64,000 nucleotides of DNA from Streptomyces sp. CB01249 (GCF_001905735.1 NZ_LISW01000001.1:802603-866602); one strand, 5' to 3'; counted from the first letter of the stretch, positions 25,656 through 34,943 are shown. Made by a program: numbers and translations. The notes: generated from the sequence alone by a model not told the origin.

Positions 25656-26147
25656 TCAGCCGACGGGGCGGCCGTCCTCCAGCTCCACGGCGCCCGTGCC
25701 GGACTCCAGCGCCCGCAGTGCCGCGTGCATGCGCCGGGCGCGCGCGCCCTTCAGATGCCGGTCGATCTCCGACGGCTCGACCAGCTTCCAGGACAGCAGC
25801 TCCGACTCCTGGAGCCGGATCGTCTTCAGCTGCTCCTCGTCCAGGACCCCGCCGTCGTACACGTACGCCACGATCGGCGGCCGGTCGCTGCCGCGCGCCC
25901 AGTCCACGGCGAGGAGCCGCCCCGGCTCGATGTCCAGCCCGATCTCCTCCAGCGACTCGCGGCGCGCACCCTGGCGCGGACTCTCCCCGTCGGCCGACTC
26001 GACCGTCCCGCCGGGCAGCGTCCACCCCTCCCGGTAGTTCGGCTCCACCAGCAGCACCCGGCCGCGCGCGTCCCGGAAGACACAGGCGGCACCGACGAGG
26101 ACCTTGGGAAGACCGGCGATATACGTGGCGTAGTCAGTAGTGGTCAC
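25656..26147 (-). CDS. NUDIX hydrolase
   Basis: A 163-residue protein with a Nudix box around residues 46-71 (PGGTVE ... ARRESLEEIGL). The catalytic REXXEE core R63-E68 is intact; the spacing between GG and the first conserved Glu is two residues longer than the consensus. These enzymes cleave nucleoside diphosphates linked to another moiety; the substrate is not predictable. The GTG at 26147 follows a TAGGCT box by six bases, so a leaderless GTG start is likely. It is convergent with the VapB-like gene. Confidence 0.85.
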   Translation of the reverse strand: MTTTDYATYIAGLPKVLVGAACVFRDARGRVLLVEPNYREGWTLPGGTVESADGESPRQGARRESLEEIGLDIEPGRLLAVDWARGSDRPPIVAYVYDGGVLDEEQLKTIRLQESELLSWKLVEPSEIDRHLKGARARRMHAALRALESGTGAVELEDGRPVG

Positions 26148-26153
26148 ACGGTC

Positions 26154-26159
26154 AGCCTA
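26154..26159 (-). promoter_or_regulatory. -10 box (TAGGCT) of a leaderless NUDIX gene
   Basis: On the minus strand TAGGCT is followed by six bases and the GTG at 26147, with no ribosome binding site. Confidence 0.45.
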
Positions 26160-26252
26160 GGGGCATTTTGATCGATCAGACCATGGGCAGGGAGGGGGTG
26201 CGCCGGATAGGGTCGGGGCGGCGCGACTGCCTGTTCGAATGCAAAGGGAATC

Positions 26253-27383
26253 ATGGTGACGGACGGAGCAGTGACCGCACGCGTGCTCGTCGCGGCGGAC
26301 AAGTTCAAGGGCTCGCTCACGGCCGTGCAGGTCGCGGAGCGGGTGACGGCCGGTCTGCGGCGCGTCGTCCCGGATGTACGGGTGGAGACCCTGCCGGTCG
26401 CCGACGGCGGCGACGGCACGGTGGCGGCGGCGGTGGCCGCCGGCTTCGAGCGCCGCGAGGTGCGGGTGACCGGGCCCCTGGGCGACCCCGTCACCGCCGC
26501 CTACGCGGTGCGGGGGACCACCGCGGTGGTCGAGATGGCCGAGGCGTCCGGCCTCCAGCACCTGCCCGACGGAGTCTTCGCGCCCCTCACCGCCACCACG
26601 TACGGCTCGGGGGAACTGCTGCTCGCCGCGGTCGACGCGGGGGCCCGGACCATCGTGTTCGGCGTCGGCGGCAGCGCGACCACGGACGGCGGCGCGGGCA
26701 TGCTCGCCGCGCTCGGCGCCCGCTTCCTCGACGCGGACGGCAAGCCGGTCGGGCCGGGCGGCGGCGGTCTCGCGGACCTCGCCGAGGCGGACCTGTCCGG
26801 GCTCGACCCCCGGTTCACCGGTATCGACCTGGTCCTCGCCAGCGACGTCGACAACCCGCTGACCGGCCCGAAGGGCGCGCCGGAGGTCTACGGCCGCCAG
26901 AAGGGCGCGACCGAGGCGGACATCGCGACCCTCGACGCGGCACTCGCGCACTACGCGTCGCTCCTCGGCCCCGAGCAGGCCGACCTCCCCGGCGCCGGGG
27001 CGGCCGGCGGCATCGGCTACGGCGCGCTCGTCGCCCTCGGCGCGCGCTTCCGCCCCGGGATCGAGGTCATGCTCGACGTCCTCGGCTTCGCGCCCGCGCT
27101 CGACCGGGCGACCTTCGTCATCACCGGCGAGGGCTCCCTCGACGCCCAGACCCTCCACGGCAAGGCCCCGGCGGGCGTCGCGGCGGCGGCGCGAGCGGCG
27201 GGCCTCCCGGTCGTCGCGGTCTGCGGCCGCCTCGCGCTTGCGCCGGAGGCGCTGGAGGGGGCGGGGATCCGGCGGGCGTATGCGCTGCTGGACCTGGAGC
27301 CGGATCCTGCGGTGTGCATGGCGGAGGCGGGGCCGCTGCTTGAGCGCGCGGCGGAGTCGATCGCGCGCGACTTTCTGGTCTGA
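26253..27383 (+). CDS. glxK: Glycerate kinase
   Basis: A 376-residue kinase of the GlxK/GarK family that phosphorylates D-glycerate with ATP. Characteristic segments are ADKFKGSLTA at the N terminus, ADGGDGTV, and the GVGGSATTDGG glycine-rich motif near residue 140. The length is typical. ATG 26253 has a weak AAAGGGA just upstream; a GTG at 26271 is an alternative. A TAGGGT box at 26208-26213 may be its -10 element, giving a short leader. It stands alone, ahead of the liv operon and separated from it by a strong hairpin. Confidence 0.92.
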   Translation: MVTDGAVTARVLVAADKFKGSLTAVQVAERVTAGLRRVVPDVRVETLPVADGGDGTVAAAVAAGFERREVRVTGPLGDPVTAAYAVRGTTAVVEMAEASGLQHLPDGVFAPLTATTYGSGELLLAAVDAGARTIVFGVGGSATTDGGAGMLAALGARFLDADGKPVGPGGGGLADLAEADLSGLDPRFTGIDLVLASDVDNPLTGPKGAPEVYGRQKGATEADIATLDAALAHYASLLGPEQADLPGAGAAGGIGYGALVALGARFRPGIEVMLDVLGFAPALDRATFVITGEGSLDAQTLHGKAPAGVAAAARAAGLPVVAVCGRLALAPEALEGAGIRRAYALLDLEPDPAVCMAEAGPLLERAAESIARDFLV

Positions 27384-27400
27384 ACCGGGGGGCTTACAGG

Positions 27401-27449
27401 TAGCCCCTCCGGCGATTGAGGAGCGGGGGTCCGGGGGCAGCGCCCCCGG
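27401..27449 (+). terminator. Streptomyces-type intergenic repeat with terminator hairpin
   Basis: The sequence from TAGCCCCTCCGGCGATTGAG to the GC-rich hairpin CCGGGGGC-AGC-GCCCCCGG (27431-27449, 8-bp arms, 3-base loop) resembles a dispersed repeat commonly found between streptomycete genes. It begins 18 bases after the glycerate kinase stop and serves as a terminator. Confidence 0.7.
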
Positions 27450-27582
27450 TTCCGGGAAGGGGCGGGTAGGGGACAAGGCGCCCCGCCCGCCCTGTGCACC
27501 CGCACAACCCCGCCCCGCCCCACCGTGGCACCCGCACCGCATCCCCCCACCCCCATGGACGCCCCCCTCCTCCCCCTGCTGA

Positions 27583-27598
27583 CCTGTGGCACCACAGG
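27583..27598 (+). promoter_or_regulatory. Inverted repeat upstream of the liv operon
   Basis: CCTGTGG-CA-CCACAGG is a perfect 7-2-7 inverted repeat ending 26 bases before the livF ATG and just before its ribosome binding site. It may be an operator; a short leader hairpin is the other possibility. Confidence 0.45.
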
Positions 27599-27624
27599 AA
27601 CCGCGGAAGGAGGAGGCACCCCCC

Positions 27625-28425
27625 ATGCCCACGCTGGAGATCCGCGCACTCACCGCCACCTACGGCCCCGTACGCCCCCTGCGCGGCATCGACCTCGACG
27701 TCCCGGCGGGCACGATCACCGCCGTGCTCGGCGGCAACGGCGCCGGCAAGACCACCCTGCTGCGCGCGATATCGCGGACCCTGCGCTTCCACGGCGGCGC
27801 CGCCACCGGCACGATCCGGTTCGACGGCCGCCCCCTGGAGCGGCTGCGGCCGGACCGGATCGTCGCCGCCGGGATCGTCCACGTCCCCGAGGGCCGACAG
27901 GTGTTCGCCCGTATGACCGTGGCGGACAACCTCCGCGCGGGAGCCCTCGGCGCGGACGGCGGACGCAGGGCCGCGGCCCAGGCACGGGACCGTGTGCACG
28001 AGCTGTTCCCCGTGCTCGCCCGCCGCGCCCACCAGAGCGCCGGGCTGCTGTCCGGCGGCGAGCAGCAGATGCTGGCCATGGGCCGCGCCCTGATGGCCCG
28101 CCCCCGGCTGCTCCTCCTGGACGAACCCTCGCTCGGCCTCGCGCCGTTGATGGCGCAGCGCATCGCCGACACGGTGCGCGAGATCAACGCCTCCGGCACG
28201 TCCGTCCTGCTCGTGGAGCAGAACGCCTCGATCGCCCTGCGCCTCGCCACCACGGCCTACGTCCTGGAGGTCGGCGAGGTCACCTTGCACGGGCCCGCCG
28301 GTGAACTGGCCGCATCCGACGAGGTGCGCCGCCGCTATCTGGGCGTCGTGGACGAGGCGGCCGCCGCCGACGCGGACCGGGCGGCGGCCACCACCGTACG
28401 CACCCTGAGCAGGTGGTCCGCGTGA
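27625..28425 (+). CDS. livF: Branched-chain amino-acid type ABC transporter ATPase (LivF-like)
   Basis: A 266-residue ATPase. Walker A GGNGAGKTT is at about residues 37-45, the signature LSGGEQQML near 143 and Walker B LLLLDEP shortly after. LivF-specific features include VPEGRQVFARMTV. ATG 27625 has GGAAGGAGGAGG eight bases upstream; an in-frame ATG at 27586 lies on the inverted repeat and is unlikely. First gene of a five-gene operon (F-G-H-M-K) whose genes all overlap. The substrate could be branched-chain amino acids, urea, amides or aromatic acids, as the family is broad. Confidence 0.9.
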   Translation: MPTLEIRALTATYGPVRPLRGIDLDVPAGTITAVLGGNGAGKTTLLRAISRTLRFHGGAATGTIRFDGRPLERLRPDRIVAAGIVHVPEGRQVFARMTVADNLRAGALGADGGRRAAAQARDRVHELFPVLARRAHQSAGLLSGGEQQMLAMGRALMARPRLLLLDEPSLGLAPLMAQRIADTVREINASGTSVLLVEQNASIALRLATTAYVLEVGEVTLHGPAGELAASDEVRRRYLGVVDEAAAADADRAAATTVRTLSRWSA

Positions 28426-29195
28426 CCGCCCCCGCGCAGCTCAGCGTCCACGACGTCACCGTCCGCTTCGCCGGGCTCACCGCCCTCGACGGCGTCTCGT
28501 TCACCGTCGAGCCGGGCAGCGTGCACGCCGTCATCGGGCCCAACGGCGCCGGAAAGTCCACCACGTTCAACGTGCTGTCCGGGGTCTGCCGGGCGGCCTC
28601 CGGCAGCGTCCGGCTCGGCGGGACCGAGCTGACCGGGCTCGCCCCGCACCGGATCGCCGCGCTCGGGGTCGCCCGCACCTTCCAGAACCTCGCGCTGCCC
28701 CCGTACGCCACCGTCGCCGACACCCTGATGCTCGGCCGCCACCGGCTCACCCGGGCCGGATTCCTGGCCGCCGGGCTGCGGCTGCCGTCCGCCGCCCGGG
28801 AGGCCCGCGCGCATCGCGAACGGGTCTGCGAGATCGCGGAGTTCATCGGCCTGGAAGCGGAGTTGGAACGGCCCGCGAGCGCACTGCCGTACGGGCAGCA
28901 GAAGCTGGTCGAGCTCGGCCGGGCGCTGTGCATGGAGCCGCAGGTGCTCCTGCTGGACGAACCCGTCGCCGGGATGACCGCCGACGAGCGGCAGCGTACG
29001 GCCGCGGTCGTGGCCGGGGTCCGCGACGGCCTCGGCATCTCGATCGTGCTGGTCGAGCACGACATGGGGGTGGTGATGCGGCTCGCGGACGCCGTGACCG
29101 TACTCGACTTCGGACGCCGGATCGCCGACGGAACGCCCGCCGAGGTCCAGAACGATCCCGCCGTCGTCCAGGCATATCTGGGAGCACCGCAATGA
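28422..29195 (+). CDS. livG: Branched-chain amino-acid type ABC transporter ATPase (LivG-like)
   Basis: A 257-residue ATPase with Walker A GPNGAGKST, the LivG-type insert, a degenerate signature ASALPYGQQKLVELGRAL (ALPYGQQ in place of LSGGQ, usual in LivG) and Walker B VLLLDEPVAGM. The GTG at 28422 overlaps the livF stop by four bases; another GTG at 28413 is possible. It pairs with LivF to power the LivH/LivM permease. Confidence 0.9.
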   Translation: MTAPAQLSVHDVTVRFAGLTALDGVSFTVEPGSVHAVIGPNGAGKSTTFNVLSGVCRAASGSVRLGGTELTGLAPHRIAALGVARTFQNLALPPYATVADTLMLGRHRLTRAGFLAAGLRLPSAAREARAHRERVCEIAEFIGLEAELERPASALPYGQQKLVELGRALCMEPQVLLLDEPVAGMTADERQRTAAVVAGVRDGLGISIVLVEHDMGVVMRLADAVTVLDFGRRIADGTPAEVQNDPAVVQAYLGAPQ

Positions 29196-30082
29196 CCACC
29201 TTCATCGAACTCCTCCTCGGCGGCCTGTCCATCGGCTCGGTCTACGCCCTGATCGCGCTCGGCTTCGTCGTGATCTTCAAGGCCACCGAGGTCGTCAACT
29301 TCGCCCATGCCTCCCTGCTGCTGGCGGGCGGTTACGTCACCGCCGTGCTCCACGACGACATCGGCTTCTGGCCCGCCCTCGCGGCCGGAGTCGCGGGCGC
29401 GGCCGTGGTCGGCGCCGCCGTCGACTTCCTCGTGATGCGCCGCTACCGGGGCAGCGACCACAGCGTCCTCGCCATCGTCACCATCGGCGTCGACATCCTC
29501 CTGACCACCGAACTCACCCGGCGCATGGGCACGGAGGTGCTGGCGCTCGGTGACCCCTGGGGCAACCGGGTCCTCACCGTCGGCGGGGTCACGCTCGCCC
29601 AGACCCGCGTCGCCGCGTTCGTCGCCGCGGCCCTCCTCATCACCGTCTTCCTGCTCGCCTTCCGCTTCACCTCCTGGGGCGTCTCGATGCGCGCGGCGGC
29701 CGAGAACCCCCGGACGGCGGCGCTGATGGGGATCAGGCTCGGCCGTGTCTCGCTCGCCGCCTGGGCGGTCGCCGGGGCGCTCGCCGCCGTCGCCGCGCTG
29801 TTCCTCACCGTCTTCCCCACACCCGGCCTGGAACGGGCGACCTCGCTCGCCGCGCTCAAGGCGTTTCCCGCCGCCATCCTCGGCGGCCTCGACTCCACGA
29901 CCGGCGCCCTCGCCGGGGGCCTGATCGTCGGGGTCACCGAATCGCTCGCCACCGGATACCAGAGCGATCTGTCGTTCCTCGGCCGGGGCATCGGCGACCT
30001 GGCCCCCTACCTGGTGATGGTGATCGTGCTGCTCGTACGCCCCGCCGGACTCCTCGGTACGAAGGAGCCCGCCCGTGTCTGA
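29192..30082 (+). CDS. livH: Branched-chain amino-acid type ABC transporter permease (LivH-like)
   Basis: A 296-residue integral membrane protein with about eight helices, beginning FIELLLGGLSIGSVYALIALGF as in LivH. The EAA-like cytoplasmic loop near AAAENPRTAALMGIRL contacts the ATPases. The ATG overlaps the livG stop (ATGA). Confidence 0.92.
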   Translation: MTTFIELLLGGLSIGSVYALIALGFVVIFKATEVVNFAHASLLLAGGYVTAVLHDDIGFWPALAAGVAGAAVVGAAVDFLVMRRYRGSDHSVLAIVTIGVDILLTTELTRRMGTEVLALGDPWGNRVLTVGGVTLAQTRVAAFVAAALLITVFLLAFRFTSWGVSMRAAAENPRTAALMGIRLGRVSLAAWAVAGALAAVAALFLTVFPTPGLERATSLAALKAFPAAILGGLDSTTGALAGGLIVGVTESLATGYQSDLSFLGRGIGDLAPYLVMVIVLLVRPAGLLGTKEPARV

Positions 30083-31166
30083 GACCGCCACCCCGTTCGC
30101 GTACACCGTCACCGCGCGGCTGCGCCGTCCCCGTACCTGGGCCTGGGCGGCGGGATCGGCGCTGTTCCTCGCCCTCCCCTTCTACCTGGACCGCTTCTGG
30201 CTCCAGGCCGGGCTGTTCGCGATGGCCGCCGCGATCGGCGCGATCGGGCTCAACCTGCTGACCGGGGCCACCGGACAGCTGTCCATGGGCCACGCCTTCT
30301 TCCTCGCCGTGGGCGCGTACGGCTACTGCGTGCTGGCGGGGGAGAGCGGTACGGAGAACGGGCACACCCTGTCCGGGCTCGGCCTGCCCAGCTGGCTCGC
30401 GGCCGTCCTCGCCGTCCTCCTCGCCGGGGCGGCGGGCGGGCTGTTCAGTCCGATCGCGGGGCGGCTGCGCGGCGCCTACCTCGGCATCGCCACCCTGGCG
30501 CTGATCTTCATCGGCCAGCACGTGCTGTTCAACGCCTCGTCCCTCACCGGCGGTTACAACGGCCGCCCGGTGCCGCCGCTGTCGCTCTTCGGCCTCACCT
30601 TCGACGACACCGAGGTGCTGGTGGCCGCGGTGCCGTTCCAGTCCTCCGAGAAACTCTGGTACGCGGCGCTGCTCGCCCTGCTCCTCAGCGGTCTGTTCGC
30701 GCGCGGGGTGCTGCGCGGGCGGCCCGGCCGGGCGCTGAACGCCCTCCGCGACCACCGCGTCGCGGCCGGGGTGATGGGCGTCCCGGTGGCCCGCTACCGG
30801 GCCGGGGTCTTCGTCCTGTCCTCCATGTACGCCGGACTGGCCGGGGTGCTCCTGGCCCTGGTCTTCCAGCGGACGGTGCCCGAGTACTTCGGCATGGTCC
30901 TGTCCCTCGAATACCTCGCCATGATCGTGATCGGCGGGCTCGGCACCGTGGCGGGGGCCGTGGTCGGCGCGGCCTTCGTGTCGCTGCTGCCCCAGCTCCT
31001 CACCCACTACAGCGAATCGCTGCCGTTGGTCGCCGCCCCAGGCACGGGCGGCCTGACCCCGGGCGAGGCTTCGCGCTACCTGTACGGCGCCGCGGTCGTC
31101 GCGGCGGTCCTGTTCCTGCCCGGCGGCCTGACGCGCCCGATGAAGAACCCAGGGGAGAAGAAATGA
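30075..31166 (+). CDS. livM: Branched-chain amino-acid type ABC transporter permease (LivM-like)
   Basis: A 363-residue membrane protein with the LivM hallmark GLNLLTGATGQLSMGHAFF in the N-terminal third and the ATPase-contact loop around GRALNALRDHRVAAGVMGV. It starts with GTG eight bases inside livH. A longer C-terminal external segment (SESLPLVAAPGTGGLTPGEA) is seen. Confidence 0.92.
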   Translation: MSETATPFAYTVTARLRRPRTWAWAAGSALFLALPFYLDRFWLQAGLFAMAAAIGAIGLNLLTGATGQLSMGHAFFLAVGAYGYCVLAGESGTENGHTLSGLGLPSWLAAVLAVLLAGAAGGLFSPIAGRLRGAYLGIATLALIFIGQHVLFNASSLTGGYNGRPVPPLSLFGLTFDDTEVLVAAVPFQSSEKLWYAALLALLLSGLFARGVLRGRPGRALNALRDHRVAAGVMGVPVARYRAGVFVLSSMYAGLAGVLLALVFQRTVPEYFGMVLSLEYLAMIVIGGLGTVAGAVVGAAFVSLLPQLLTHYSESLPLVAAPGTGGLTPGEASRYLYGAAVVAAVLFLPGGLTRPMKNPGEKK

Positions 31167-32413
31167 AACTGCGTGTGCTCGGGGCCATGTGCGCGGCCCT
31201 CGCCCTCGCCCTCACGGGATGCAGCGAGAAGGCCAAGTCCTCCGACGGGGGAGAGGGGGCCAAGGGCGGGGTCAGGACCGGTGAGGGGGTCACCGACTCG
31301 GTGATCGCACTCGGCGCGCTCACCGACATGACCGGCGTCTACGCCTCGCTCGGCAAGAGCGTCACCCAGGCCCAGCAGCTCTGGGTGAAGCAGACCAACT
31401 CCGAGGGCGGCATCTGCGACCGCAAGGTGGAGCTGACCGTGCGCGACCACGGCTACGACCCGCAGAAGGCCGTCGCTGGCTACACCGAGCTGGAACCCAA
31501 GGTGCTGGGCTTCGTCCAGTTCATCGGCTCCCCGTTCGTCGCCGCCGTGAAGCAGCGCATCGACGGCCAGGACAAGGGCCTCGTCCTGCCGCAGGCATGG
31601 TCGGCGAACCTGCTCGGCAGCCCGTACGTGCGCGTCATCGGCGCCACGTACGACATCGAGACGATCAACGCGATCGACTACCTGCTCGCGGAGAAGCGCA
31701 TCGCGAAGGGCGACAAGGTCGGCCATGTCTACTTCGAGGGCGACTACGGAGAGAACGCGCTCGCAGGCTCCAAGTACGCGGCCCGGCAGGCGGGCCTCAC
31801 CGTGGTGGAGCAGAAGATCAAGCCCACCGACAACGACATGACCGCCCAGGTCGCCGCCCTGAAGCAGGCGGGCGTCAAGGCCGTCGTCGTCAGCGCGGGC
31901 CCACGCCAGGCCGCCTCGCTCGTCGGGGTCGCCGCCGCCACCGGCCTCAAGGTCCCGGTGATCGGCAACAACTCCGCGTACGCCCCGCAGTTGCTGAAGA
32001 CCCAGGCGGGCCCGGCCCTGACGCGGGACTACTACGTCGCCGCGTCCACCCTGCCCGTCGGCGACCCGGGCACCGGCCCGGCGAAGCTGGCGAAGGAGTA
32101 CGCCGCCGCCTACCCGAAGGACGGTCTCGACAACGGGGTCATCGCCGGGTACACCGCCGCCGACCTGTACGGCGAGGCCCTGAAGAAGGCGTGCGCGGCC
32201 AAGGACCTCACCCGCGAGGGCGTCGACAAGGCGCTGCTCACCATCACCGGATTCGGCACCGACTTCGGGGTCGCGCACGACTTCACCGACCCGGCGGCGC
32301 CCTCCACCCGGGAGAGCGTGATCATGAAGCCGGACGACAAGGTCCCCGGCGGCCTGAAGGTGGTCAGGCCGGCCGAGGCCGCGGCGGCCGCCAAGAGCTA
32401 CACGCTCAAGTAG
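31163..32413 (+). CDS. livK: Branched-chain amino-acid type substrate-binding lipoprotein (LivK-like)
   Basis: A 416-residue lipoprotein with a signal peptide and lipobox LTGC (C20), followed by a two-lobed periplasmic-binding fold of the LivJ/LivK type (DSVIALGALTDMTGVYASLG). It binds the ligand outside the membrane for the LivFGHM importer. Its ATG overlaps the livM stop. Position last in the operon is the reverse of the common K-H-M-G-F order. A strong bidirectional hairpin follows. Confidence 0.92.
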   Translation: MKLRVLGAMCAALALALTGCSEKAKSSDGGEGAKGGVRTGEGVTDSVIALGALTDMTGVYASLGKSVTQAQQLWVKQTNSEGGICDRKVELTVRDHGYDPQKAVAGYTELEPKVLGFVQFIGSPFVAAVKQRIDGQDKGLVLPQAWSANLLGSPYVRVIGATYDIETINAIDYLLAEKRIAKGDKVGHVYFEGDYGENALAGSKYAARQAGLTVVEQKIKPTDNDMTAQVAALKQAGVKAVVVSAGPRQAASLVGVAAATGLKVPVIGNNSAYAPQLLKTQAGPALTRDYYVAASTLPVGDPGTGPAKLAKEYAAAYPKDGLDNGVIAGYTAADLYGEALKKACAAKDLTREGVDKALLTITGFGTDFGVAHDFTDPAAPSTRESVIMKPDDKVPGGLKVVRPAEAAAAAKSYTLK

Positions 32414-32434
32414 CGCTCCCCGCAGGGGACATGC

Positions 32435-32471
32435 CCGGTGGGCGGCACGCGCGATGCGTGCCGCCCACCGG
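32435..32471. terminator. Bidirectional terminator between livK and the GH87-like gene
   Basis: Perfect 16-bp arms (32435-32450 and 32456-32471) enclose a five-base loop GCGAT, midway between two convergent stops. A TGTTT run follows on the plus strand. Confidence 0.85.
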
Positions 32472-32488
32472 TGTTTCCGGGTTCCCGG

Positions 32489-34867
32489 TCAGCTGGTGTA
32501 CGCCTCCAGTTCCGAGAGCTGCGCGGCCGGCCAGCCGGTGTTGGCGGTGAACGTCAGCCGCAGATAGCGGGCCGACGTGCCCGGCAGGGTGACCGTCGCC
32601 TGGTTGCCGCTCGACGGATTGAAGGTGTAACCCGCCGAACCCTTCAGGGAGTTGTACGTGTTGTTGTCGGTGCTGCCCGACACGCTCAGGGTCTGGGTGC
32701 GCGTCGACCAGGCGGACGACGGCGGCAGCTTCAGGACGAGCCGCTTGACGGACTTGGCGGCGCCGAGGTCCACGGTGATCGTCTGCGGGAAGGCGTTGTT
32801 CCTGCTCTCCCAGTAGGTGTTCGCGTTGCCGTCGACCGCGTTGGACGCGCCGTACACGTCGGCGTGGCCGGACTCGGTGACCTGGCGGCCCTGCGCGAGG
32901 TTACCGGTCTCCTCGGGCGGGTCGGTCGGGCCGGTGGGCGGGTCCGTGGGGTCGGTCGGCGGGTCGGTGGGGTCCGTCGTGCCGGTGCCGCCGCCCGGGA
33001 CGCCGCCGTTGGTCCACACCGGGTCGGGCCAGACACCCGTGCAGGCCGGAGGATCGGCGTACCAGCCGGAGTTCCCGGAGCCCCGGGTGATCTGGAAGCC
33101 GCTGCCGACGCAGTTGTGGATCGGGTTCGACTGCGCGATGTGCGTCGCCGTGACGTTGTCGAAGGTGGCCGTGCCGGGGGCCTGGATCTGGAGCGCGTAG
33201 GTCCCGGCGCCGTCGATCTTGATGTTCTTGAAGTGCAGCCCGTTGGTGGCGCCCTCGATGAGGTGGATCGCGGCGTACGAGCTGTCCAGGACCTCGCTGT
33301 CGGTGATGTTGATGTTGCCGTTGATCGGTTCGTTGAGCCCGCTGAACCAGATCGCGCCGACCCCGAAGTTCCAGTTGTAGTCGCTGTTGCCGGTCCGGAT
33401 CAGGGTGTTCCGTGCGGCCGTGGTGGTGCCCGAAACGGCCGTGCCCTGGCCGGAGTTGACGCCGGGGTAGCGGTTGGCGATGTGCAGGCCGCCGCCGTTG
33501 GTGATGGTGTCCGCCATGACGTTGTCGGACAGGGTGATGTCCTTGCCGCCGTAGGTGACGATGTTGTTGGCGAGGATCGGCAGGATCACCGTGTTGAACG
33601 TGAACTTGTTCTTCACGTTCGGAACGTTCTCCGCCCACATGGCGAGCCCGTCGTCACCGGTGTTGCGGACGAAGGTGTTGGTGACCGTCGAGTTGGTGAC
33701 GCCGTAGTGGAAGTTCACCCCGTCGGCGGTCTGGTCCAGGATGCGGCTGTTCTTGATGGTGAAGTTGTCCATCGGGCCGTCCATCCAGGCGCCGCACTTG
33801 GTGTGCTGCATCCAGACGTTGTCGACGGTCGAGTTGGACAGGGCACCGCCGATGGCGTTCACCTGGTCGTTGTCGACCCGCTCGCGGATGTCACCGATGA
33901 TGGCGAAGTCCTTGAGCGTGACGTTGCTGCTGCCGCCGTCCCCGGCGTACTTGCCGTAGACGCCGACGGCCTTGGACCGGTTGGACGGGTCGCGCCCGGT
34001 CAGCACCGAGTACCAGGGCCCGGCGCCGCGCAGGGTCACCTTGTCCACGATGATGTGGTCGCGGACCTGGAACGTGCCCTGCGGGATGTACACCTCCTTG
34101 CCCTGCGTCCTGCCCGCGTCCACGGCCGCCTGGATCTTGGCGGTCGAGTCGGCGGCCCCGGTCGGGTCGGCCCCGAAGTCGGAGACGACGTCCAGCGCAC
34201 CGGAGGGCTTGGCGATGGGCGCGCCCACCTGCTCGAAGTCCGCCAGGTCGATGGTGAACGACGGCGAGTCGGCGGTGGAGGAGACCTGGAGCCGGATCTT
34301 CGTGCCGATGGGCAGGGTGGACCCGAACATGGTCCGGGCCTCGTCGTAGAAGTGGTGCGGGTTGGTGTCGCCCGGGTTGTTGTTGAACGGATAACCCCCG
34401 TAGTACCAGCCGTACTTGGAGGTCACCGGCACCGCCTTGGGTGAGGCCCCGTTCACCCGTACGTCGATCGAGGCGTCCCGGCCCGTCCCGGCGGAGTTGT
34501 CCGGCAGCGAGTACCGGAAGGACATCGCGTTGGCGGGGGCGGTGAGCGTGAACTCCACGTACTCACCGACCGCGTCCAGGGTCACCGCCTGCCGGCCCGA
34601 CGCCTCGGAGGGCAGCGTGCCGTAGAGGCGGTTCGGACCGATCAGGGTGCCGTTGGTGGCCGCGTACTCGGCCTCCTGTTCCTTGAACGGGACGGTCGCG
34701 CCGCGGCCGGGTACGGACAGCGGCGAGGGTGCGGGGACACCGGCTGCCTGGGCGGCCGGGGCGCCGGTCAGTACCACGGCGGCGGCGGTGCCGACCGCGG
34801 CGAGAGCCAGCGAGAGGGAGGCGGATATGGACCGCTTGAGCAGCGGTCGTCGGGGTGGGGAAGTCAC
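32489..34867 (-). CDS. Secreted GH87-like right-handed beta-helix hydrolase with F5/8 type C (CBM32-like) domain
   Basis: A 792-residue exported protein: signal peptide (about 1-42), a CBM35-like beta-sandwich starting FKEQEAEYAATNG (about 50-185), a parallel beta-helix core beginning DVVSDFGADPTGAADSTAKI (about 225-600), a Thr/Asp/Pro linker, and a C-terminal discoidin-type domain (about 655-792). The aspartate pair in NTGDDGLAMW near residue 405, within tandem helix coils, resembles the catalytic site of GH87 alpha-1,3-glucanases (mycodextranases). Cleavage of fungal alpha-1,3-glucan is the best guess; a pectate-lyase-like or GH55-type activity is possible. It is monocistronic. Confidence 0.75.
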   Translation of the reverse strand: MTSPPRRPLLKRSISASLSLALAAVGTAAAVVLTGAPAAQAAGVPAPSPLSVPGRGATVPFKEQEAEYAATNGTLIGPNRLYGTLPSEASGRQAVTLDAVGEYVEFTLTAPANAMSFRYSLPDNSAGTGRDASIDVRVNGASPKAVPVTSKYGWYYGGYPFNNNPGDTNPHHFYDEARTMFGSTLPIGTKIRLQVSSTADSPSFTIDLADFEQVGAPIAKPSGALDVVSDFGADPTGAADSTAKIQAAVDAGRTQGKEVYIPQGTFQVRDHIIVDKVTLRGAGPWYSVLTGRDPSNRSKAVGVYGKYAGDGGSSNVTLKDFAIIGDIRERVDNDQVNAIGGALSNSTVDNVWMQHTKCGAWMDGPMDNFTIKNSRILDQTADGVNFHYGVTNSTVTNTFVRNTGDDGLAMWAENVPNVKNKFTFNTVILPILANNIVTYGGKDITLSDNVMADTITNGGGLHIANRYPGVNSGQGTAVSGTTTAARNTLIRTGNSDYNWNFGVGAIWFSGLNEPINGNINITDSEVLDSSYAAIHLIEGATNGLHFKNIKIDGAGTYALQIQAPGTATFDNVTATHIAQSNPIHNCVGSGFQITRGSGNSGWYADPPACTGVWPDPVWTNGGVPGGGTGTTDPTDPPTDPTDPPTGPTDPPEETGNLAQGRQVTESGHADVYGASNAVDGNANTYWESRNNAFPQTITVDLGAAKSVKRLVLKLPPSSAWSTRTQTLSVSGSTDNNTYNSLKGSAGYTFNPSSGNQATVTLPGTSARYLRLTFTANTGWPAAQLSELEAYTS

Positions 34868-34913
34868 GTCGAAGTCGTCCTTGCGGCTCGTGGGGGCTCT
34901 TCGGACGTCCCAC

Positions 34914-34943
34914 AGGCTAGGAGCACCGCCGCAAGGAAGTCCA
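34914..34943 (-). promoter_or_regulatory. Promoter of the GH87-like gene
   Basis: On the minus strand TGGACT (34938-34943), 18 bases and TAGCCT (34914-34919) resemble a vegetative promoter. A symmetric TTCTAGAA element lies about 25 bases further upstream and may be regulatory. Confidence 0.4.
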
